A program made the position numbers and the translations under genes. Source: an uncultured Selenomonadales bacterium (GTDB lineage Bacteria; Bacillota; Negativicutes; Acidaminococcales; Acidaminococcaceae). Taken from it: a DNA stretch of 44,251 nucleotides. Within the stretch, counting starts at the first letter, position 1. Each line of letters starts with the position of its first letter. This document shows positions 39,249-44,251 of this stretch, piece by piece. Under the pieces are notes generated by a model. The model was not told the origin of the DNA and did not search any database. It saw nothing but the letters and a program-made list of their open reading frames with translations. Where the stretch lies: assembly GCA_900315805.1 (NCBI GenBank), contig ONAN01000013.1:1-44251 (forward strand), written 5' to 3'.

Positions 39249-40661
39249 TCAGAGTTTCGTCTCCAAAGCTTTGCAGGCGGTTTCCTGGTCTGCCAGGACT
39301 TTGTCGCAGACGACGAACTGCTTGTCGTTCTCGACATAGCTCGGTCCGCCGTAGGAAACACGGGCGTTGACGCAGTGTTCCGGATCCAGGGCCTGCATCA
39401 GGTCCGGCTCGAACAGATCCGAGAACTGCTTGTATTCCGCCAGCGTCATATCGAGGAGGAACTTGTTCTCCTTGATGGCGTAGGCCACGCACTTGCCAAC
39501 CACGGCATGGGCCTTGCGGAACGGCAGGCCTTTGCGCACCAGGTAGTCGGCCAGGTCCGTCGCGTTCGAGAAATCGTGGGAAACGGCCCATTTCATGCGG
39601 TCCGTCTTGACCTGCATGGTGAGGATCATGTCACGGTAGACCTGCAGGGTGAACTTCACCGTGTCGATGGCGTCGAACAGGCCTTCCTTGTCTTCCTGCA
39701 GATCCTTGTTGTAGGTCAGCGGCAGGCCCTTCAGGGTCGTCATCATGGCGATCATTTCGCCGTAGACACGGCCTGTCTTGCCACGGACCAGTTCGGAAAT
39801 GTCGGGGTTCTTCTTCTGCGGCATCATGGACGAACCCGTCGCGAAGGCGTCGTCCAGCTCGATGAAGCCGAACTCCGTGCTGCTCCAGAGGCACAGTTCC
39901 TCCGACAGACGGCTCATGTGCATCATCAGGATGGAAGCGAAGGACAGGAACTCCAGAATGTAGTCCCGGTCACTGACAGCATCCATGCTGTTCGGATAGA
40001 CCTTGCTGAAATGCAGCTGCTCAGCCACGAAGAAGCGGTCGATGGGGAACGTGGTCCCTGCAATGGCACCGGCCCCCAGGGGCATGATGTCCGCCCGGTC
40101 GAACACGCCGAGCAGGCGGTCGAAGTCGCGGCGCAGCATGTTGAAGTAGGCCAGCAGATGATGGGCGAACGTGATCGGTTGCGCACGCTGCAGATGCGTG
40201 TAGCCGGGCATGAGAGTCTTGTCATGCTTTTTGGCCACCGTCAGCAGCGCCTCTTCGAAGCGGATCAGCAGTTCCGCAATTTCCGCCACTTCGCGTTTCA
40301 CATACATATGCATATCCAGGGCGACCTGGTCATTGCGGCTGCGCGCCGTGTGCAGGCGGGCGCCGGCGTCGCCGATGCGCTCGGTCAGACGCGCCTCGAT
40401 GTTCATGTGGATGTCTTCCAGTTCCACGCTGAAATCGAATTTGCCGGCCTCGATATCCGCCAGGATATCCTTCAGGCCCTGGACGATCTTATCCTTGTCT
40501 TCCACGGAAATGATGCCCTGCTTCGCCAGCATCGTGGCGTGGGCGATGCTGCCGCGGATATCTTCCCTGTACAACCGCTTGTCATAATTAATGGACGCAT
40601 TGAATGCGTCCACTAATTCGTTCGTATTTTTGCTGAAGCGGCCTCCCCAAAGTTTAGCCAT
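39249..40661 (-). CDS. argH: Argininosuccinate lyase
   Basis: Splits argininosuccinate into arginine and fumarate, the last step of arginine synthesis. The 470-residue protein has [13 protein letters not shown] at the start, [14 protein letters not shown] (substrate binding), the [13 protein letters not shown] region with the catalytic His, and the mobile loop [11 protein letters not shown] with catalytic Ser at 277-278. Start ATG 40661 overlaps the argG stop by one base (TAATG), so the two are translationally coupled. The open frame upstream of this ATG is argG DNA in another frame. Confidence 0.97.
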   Translation of the reverse strand: MAKLWGGRFSKNTNELVDAFNASINYDKRLYREDIRGSIAHATMLAKQGIISVEDKDKIVQGLKDILADIEAGKFDFSVELEDIHMNIEARLTERIGDAGARLHTARSRNDQVALDMHMYVKREVAEIAELLIRFEEALLTVAKKHDKTLMPGYTHLQRAQPITFAHHLLAYFNMLRRDFDRLLGVFDRADIMPLGAGAIAGTTFPIDRFFVAEQLHFSKVYPNSMDAVSDRDYILEFLSFASILMMHMSRLSEELCLWSSTEFGFIELDDAFATGSSMMPQKKNPDISELVRGKTGRVYGEMIAMMTTLKGLPLTYNKDLQEDKEGLFDAIDTVKFTLQVYRDMILTMQVKTDRMKWAVSHDFSNATDLADYLVRKGLPFRKAHAVVGKCVAYAIKENKFLLDMTLAEYKQFSDLFEPDLMQALDPEHCVNARVSYGGPSYVENDKQFVVCDKVLADQETACKALETKL

Positions 40662-41890
40662 TATTTCAACGTTCCTTTCTTCATCATAGCCCTTACTGCC
40701 AGCGGCAGGCCGAACAGGTTGATGAAGCCCGTGGCGTCGCTCTGGTCGTATACTTCGTCTTCGCCGAAGGTCACATATTCCTGGCTGTACAGGGAGTACG
40801 GGGACTTGGCGCCGGCGGAGATGATGTTGCCTTTGTACAGTTTCAGGCGGACCGTACCGGTAACGGTCTTCTGGGTTTCGTTGACGAAGGCGTCCATGGC
40901 TTCGCGCAGGGCGCAGAACCATTTGCCGTCGTACACCAGCTCGGCATACTTGATGGCCAGGCCTTCTTTATAATGGTACGTGTCTTTGTCCAGGCACAGG
41001 TTTTCCAGTTCGTTGTGGGCATAGTAGATGATGGAGCCGGCCGGGGTTTCGTATACGCCGCGGCTCTTCATGCCGACGAGGCGGTTTTCCACGATGTCGC
41101 TGATGCCGACGCCGTTGCGGATGCCGATCTCATTCAGCTTTTCCACGATCTTGGCCGGGCTCAGCTTTTCGCCGTTGACGGCAACGGGAACGCCTTCCAC
41201 GAATTCGAGTTCCACGTATTCGTCCTTGTCCGGTGCGGCTTCGGGCGTGCAGGTCACTTTGAACATTTTGTCCTGCGGTGCGTTCCACGGATCTTCCAGG
41301 TCGGAACCTTCGTGGGACAGATGCCACATGTTGCGGTCCATGGAGTAGTCGTCGGAATGGGAAACAGGTACGGGGATGTTGTGGGCAGCGGCGTAATCGA
41401 TTTCCTGGTCACGGGATTTCAGTTCCCATTCACGCCAGGGAGCGATGATGGCGATGTCCGGATCCAGGGCCTTGACGCCCAGTTCGAAACGGACCTGGTC
41501 GTTGCCTTTGCCTGTCGCGCCGTGGGCGATGGCATCGGCGCCTTCCTTGTGGGCGATGTCGACCAGATGTTTTGCGATCAGCGGACGCGCGAAGGACGTG
41601 CCCAGCAGATATTTCTTTTCATAAACGGCACCGGCTTTGACGCAGGGCCATACGTAATTTTCGATGAAGTCTTCCTTCAGGTCCAGGATATAGCACTTGG
41701 AAGCGCCGGACTTCAGCGCCTTGTCGTGAACCGGATCCAGTTCGTCGCCCTGGCCCAGGTCGGCCGTGACGCAGATGACTTCACAGTTGTTGTAATGGTC
41801 TTTCAGCCACGGGATGATGACGGAAGTATCCAAGCCGCCGCTGTATGCTAATACAACCTTCTTGATGTTTTCCTTTTTCGCTTTTGCCAT
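40661..41890 (-). CDS. argG: Argininosuccinate synthase
   Basis: Joins citrulline and aspartate with ATP to give argininosuccinate. The 409-residue product has the ATP pyrophosphatase P-loop YSGGLDTS at 16-23, the [14 protein letters not shown] motif, and [24 protein letters not shown] for citrulline/aspartate binding. Full family length (about 400). Start ATG 41890 has GGGAGG upstream. It has its own promoter (41978-42005) preceded by ArgR-like boxes, and is coupled to argH. Confidence 0.97.
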   Translation of the reverse strand: MAKAKKENIKKVVLAYSGGLDTSVIIPWLKDHYNNCEVICVTADLGQGDELDPVHDKALKSGASKCYILDLKEDFIENYVWPCVKAGAVYEKKYLLGTSFARPLIAKHLVDIAHKEGADAIAHGATGKGNDQVRFELGVKALDPDIAIIAPWREWELKSRDQEIDYAAAHNIPVPVSHSDDYSMDRNMWHLSHEGSDLEDPWNAPQDKMFKVTCTPEAAPDKDEYVELEFVEGVPVAVNGEKLSPAKIVEKLNEIGIRNGVGISDIVENRLVGMKSRGVYETPAGSIIYYAHNELENLCLDKDTYHYKEGLAIKYAELVYDGKWFCALREAMDAFVNETQKTVTGTVRLKLYKGNIISAGAKSPYSLYSQEYVTFGEDEVYDQSDATGFINLFGLPLAVRAMMKKGTLK

Positions 41891-41977
41891 TTGAAAGGCC
41901 TCCCTTATGCTTTATTGATGTCTTGGGTCTCACGGCCTGCTCTCTTTCTATGCAGGCCTTAAAATCTGAACAGCTTT

Positions 41978-42005
41978 ATTGTAGCACACTGAAAAGATAA
42001 TGCAA
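41978..42005 (-). promoter_or_regulatory. Promoter of argG-argH
   Basis: Minus-strand -35 TTGCAT (42000-42005), 16-base spacer, -10 TACAAT (41978-41983). Confidence 0.75.
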
Positions 42006-42038
42006 GGGAAATTTTAATATTTTTTCAAGTTTTTCTGT

Positions 42039-42068
42039 TTATTTATGCATTTAAAGGTTATTTATGCA
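42039..42068 (-). promoter_or_regulatory. Candidate ArgR boxes upstream of argG
   Basis: Two direct copies of TTATTTATGCA (42039-42049 and 42058-42068), 19 bases apart, which on the argG strand read TGCATAAATAA. This resembles the TG-A/C-ATAA half of ARG boxes, and the near two-turn spacing is usual for ArgR. The palindromic second halves are weak, so confidence is moderate. Confidence 0.4.
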
Positions 42069-42085
42069 GTTATGCGTCCCTCTAT

Positions 42086-42140
42086 ACATTTTCAGGGCAG
42101 CCATCCGCTCCGCAAGGAAGGATGACCACCCTGAAATGAC
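42086..42140 (-). terminator. Candidate terminator of argB-argF
   Basis: TTTCAGGG..CATCC and GGATG..CCCTGAAA pair with a central bulge and loop. The 3' side is only AAAATG, without a good T-run, so this may be a processing hairpin instead. Confidence 0.35.
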
Positions 42141-42196
42141 GTTTTCCCGACAGCCCGTCGGGACAAATCCTGTATTCTTATTTATGCCGCCGGACA

Positions 42197-43138
42197 TCAG
42201 ATGGCCGCGTCGCTCATGAGCAGCGCCATGATGGCCTTTTGCGTGTGCAGGCGGTTTTCCGCCTCGTCGAAGACCACGGACTGCGGCCCTTCCAGGACTT
42301 CTTCCGTGATTTCCTCGCCGCGGTGCGCCGGCAGGCAGTGCATGACGATGGCACCGTCGCGGGCCGCCTTCAGCAGTTCGCTGTTGATCTGGTAATCGTG
42401 CAGGGCCTGTTTGCGGACTTCGCGTTCCGCCTCTTCGCCCATGCTGGTCCACACGTCCGTATAAAGGACATCGGCGCCCCTGGCAGCCTTCTTGACGTCC
42501 TCTTCCACCGTGATGGTGCTGCCCGTCAGCCTGCCGTCTTCCTGGGCCTCTTTGACGATGACCGGATCCGGCTGGTAGCCCTTCGGGCTGGCGCAGACCA
42601 TGTTCATGCCCACCTTCGCGCAGGCGAACATGAGGGAGTGGGCCATGTTGTTGCCGTCGCCCACGTAGACCAGTTTGCGTCCCTTGAGGATCTTCTGGTG
42701 CTCCTCGATGGTCAGCAGGTCCGTCAGGGCCTGGCAGGGATGCAGCAGGTCCGTCAGGCCGTTGATGACCGGTACGGACGCGTACTTGGCCAGTTCAATG
42801 ACCGAATCATGGGAGAACGTGCGGATCATGATGCCGTCCACCATGCGGGACAGGACGCGGGCCGTGTCACGGACCGGTTCGCCGCGGCCGATCTGCGAGT
42901 CCTTGTCACTCAGGTAGATGGAATGGCCGCCCAGCTGGTGGAACCCGGTCTCGAAGGACACGCGGGTGCGCGTCGAAGCCTTCGAGAACAGCATGGCCAG
43001 GGTCTTTCCCTTGCAGTATTCATGGGGCACGCCGTTCTTCTGCATAGATTTCAGTTTCTTCGCCACATCGAGGATGGTGGCCACTTCGCCGACGGTAAGG
43101 TCGTGAATCGAAAGCAGGTCTTTATGCTTTAATCCCAT
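42197..43138 (-). CDS. argF: Ornithine carbamoyltransferase
   Basis: Makes citrulline from ornithine and carbamoyl phosphate. The 313-residue product has the carbamoyl-phosphate motif STRTR at 55-59, the HPCQALTDLLT motif, VYTDVWTSMGEE (SMG loop for ornithine) and HCLPAHRGEEIT. The anabolic role is inferred from the setting with argB, argG and argH; no arcA or arcC is nearby. Start ATG 43138 follows GAGAGGTG. Twenty bases separate it from argB. Confidence 0.97.
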   Translation of the reverse strand: MGLKHKDLLSIHDLTVGEVATILDVAKKLKSMQKNGVPHEYCKGKTLAMLFSKASTRTRVSFETGFHQLGGHSIYLSDKDSQIGRGEPVRDTARVLSRMVDGIMIRTFSHDSVIELAKYASVPVINGLTDLLHPCQALTDLLTIEEHQKILKGRKLVYVGDGNNMAHSLMFACAKVGMNMVCASPKGYQPDPVIVKEAQEDGRLTGSTITVEEDVKKAARGADVLYTDVWTSMGEEAEREVRKQALHDYQINSELLKAARDGAIVMHCLPAHRGEEITEEVLEGPQSVVFDEAENRLHTQKAIMALLMSDAAI

Positions 43139-43158
43139 TCGAACTCACACCTCTCCCC

Positions 43159-44043
43159 TTACGCCCGGACGACTTCCGTGCCGATGCCTTCGTCGCTGAA
43201 GATTTCAGCCAGGATGGCGTGATCCACACGGCCGTCGACGATATGGGCCTTTCTGGCACCACCGGACAGGGCCGTGATGCAGGCCTTCACCTTCGGAATC
43301 ATGCCGCCGTCGATGCTGCCGCGGATGATCAGTTCCTGCGCTTTTTCGAAGCTCAGGGTCGACAGGAAGCTGTTTTCGTCGTGATAATCTTCGTAGATGC
43401 CCTTGACATCGGTCAGGACAATCAGTTTTTCCGCCTTCAGGGCACCGGCGATCTTGCCGGCCGCGCTGTCGGCGTTGATGTTGTACGATTCCCCCTGCAG
43501 GCCGACGCCCGTCGGGGCGATGACCGGGATGTAGCCGGCATCGAGGAGGACATTCAGCAGTTCCGTGTTGACAGCTTCCACGCTGCCCACGAAGCCGATA
43601 TCGACCAGGTTGACTTCGCCGTTTTCATACACATCGGCCAGATGCTTCTTGGCCACGATGAGGTTGGCGTCCTTGCCGTTCAGGCCGACAGCCTTGCCGC
43701 CCAGACGGTTCACTTCGGCCACCAGGTCCGTGTTCGTACGGCCGACGAGGGCCATTTCCGTCAGGGCCACGGCCTCTTCGTCCGTCACGCGCAGGCCGTT
43801 GACGAAGGCAGGCTTCTTGCCGGCCTTCTGCAGCATCTGCGGCACTTCGGGGCCGGCTGCATGGACCATGATGGGGCGCAGGCCGGCGCACTGCAGGAAA
43901 ATGATGTCCTGGAGCAGCTGTTTGCGCAGGGTCGGGTCCGTCATGGACTTTCCGCCGAACTTGACGACGACGACTTTATCCTTGAAATCCCTCAAATAAG
44001 GCAGTGCCTCTACCAAAATGCCGATATCTTCGTTTCGTAACAT
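43159..44043 (-). CDS. argB: Acetylglutamate kinase
   Basis: Phosphorylates N-acetylglutamate, the second step of arginine synthesis. The 294-residue amino-acid kinase shows VVVKFGGKSM near the N-terminus, GLRPIMVHAAGPEV (substrate loop), NINADSAAGKIAGAL and LTDVKGIYED (ATP site). Start ATG 44043 has AGGAGG at good distance; the longer frame to 44106 passes through the promoter -10. argC, argJ and argD are not in the window, so the rest of the acetyl cycle must be elsewhere. Confidence 0.97.
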   Translation of the reverse strand: MLRNEDIGILVEALPYLRDFKDKVVVVKFGGKSMTDPTLRKQLLQDIIFLQCAGLRPIMVHAAGPEVPQMLQKAGKKPAFVNGLRVTDEEAVALTEMALVGRTNTDLVAEVNRLGGKAVGLNGKDANLIVAKKHLADVYENGEVNLVDIGFVGSVEAVNTELLNVLLDAGYIPVIAPTGVGLQGESYNINADSAAGKIAGALKAEKLIVLTDVKGIYEDYHDENSFLSTLSFEKAQELIIRGSIDGGMIPKVKACITALSGGARKAHIVDGRVDHAILAEIFSDEGIGTEVVRA

Positions 44044-44096
44044 TGTTGGTACCTCCTCTTTATATATGCCATAGGAAAACAAAGCATTGATATAAT

Positions 44097-44102
44097 ATTT
44101 TA
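44097..44102 (-). promoter_or_regulatory. Candidate -10 of argB-argF
   Basis: TAAAAT preceded by TGG gives an extended -10 on the minus strand. No good -35 is visible at 16-18 bases. Confidence 0.45.
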
Positions 44103-44251
44103 CCACATGGCGCCGTATTTTTATAGGGAAATTTGCCCTTTTCCTACAGCTCCGTCTTGGTTGTCAAGACATGTGTTACACTCTTGAATTTGAGAAATAC
44201 TCTGTTACAACCTGGTTTGGGCTTCTGAATGCTAGGGATGTCTTGGCTGTG

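Larger units (their letters stand above)
41891..42196. promoter_or_regulatory. argG upstream region
   Basis: A 306-base gene-free stretch. It holds, in the direction of argG, the tail of argF with hairpins near 42086-42155, two ArgR-like boxes (42039-42068), the argG promoter (41978-42005), and a leader hairpin GGCCTGC/GCAGGCC around 41934-41958. It is AT-rich from about 41960 to 42070. Confidence 0.6.

Noticed and set aside
40662..40922. N-terminal extension of argH to 40922
   Set aside because: The extension is argG coding DNA read in another frame and is Arg-rich without homology; ATG 40661 gives the normal ArgH N-terminus.

Overview
The window reads as the chromosome of an anaerobic, moderately GC-rich member of the Bacillota, most likely a Negativicute of the Acidaminococcaceae type. 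A T-box leader before thrS and a glmS ribozyme place it in the Bacillota. The many TRAP transporters, the high GC of the coding DNA and the cdaA-ybbR-FAD oxidoreductase arrangement suggest Negativicutes. The genus is inference. No rRNA, tRNA, CRISPR array or intact mobile element was seen. The extreme left edge may hold the last codons of an IS30-like transposase, and the extreme right edge turns AT-rich.

Layout. 0.1-4.4 kb: a secreted small-domain protein (-), a membrane glycosyltransferase (+), a flavodoxin/ferredoxin fusion (-) and a pair of half-size chromate-type transporters (-). 4.4-8.9 kb: a promoter and T-box leader controlling thrS (+), then a secreted DUF4127 protein with a small membrane partner (+). 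8.9-26.8 kb: a catabolic island for hexuronates and aldonates. Operon A (-) runs GntR regulator, TRAP dctP-dctQ-dctM, zinc dehydrogenase, uxaB, uxaA. Divergent to it is eda-kdgK (+). Operon B (-) runs TRAP dctP-dctQ-dctM, a mannose-6-phosphate-isomerase-like cupin, GntR regulator, uxuA, uxuB, and converges on kdgK at a perfect hairpin terminator. Both branches lead to 2-keto-3-deoxygluconate, which KdgK and Eda turn into pyruvate and glyceraldehyde-3-phosphate. The uronate isomerase UxaC is absent, so the island may serve imported aldonates or keto-uronates, or rely on uxaC elsewhere.

27.0-39.2 kb: a tiny secreted protein (+), glmS with its ribozyme leader (-), glmM (-), a LytS/LytTR two-component pair (+), a DASS anion transporter (-), and the operon cdaA-ybbR-FAD oxidoreductase (-). 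In many Bacillota cdaA, ybbR, glmM and often glmS sit together. Here the lytSR and DASS block lies between the two halves. 39.2-44.0 kb: arginine biosynthesis as argB-argF and argG-argH (-), with ArgR-like boxes upstream of argG.

The most informative non-coding signals are these: the glmS ribozyme; the thrS T-box; a perfect 12-3-12 palindrome lying on the promoter of operon B; a cluster of TGTATACA palindromes and GGGACAATT repeats in the divergent region of operon A and eda; and strong hairpins between dctP and dctQ in both TRAP operons. All functional calls come from reading the sequence, with no database search.
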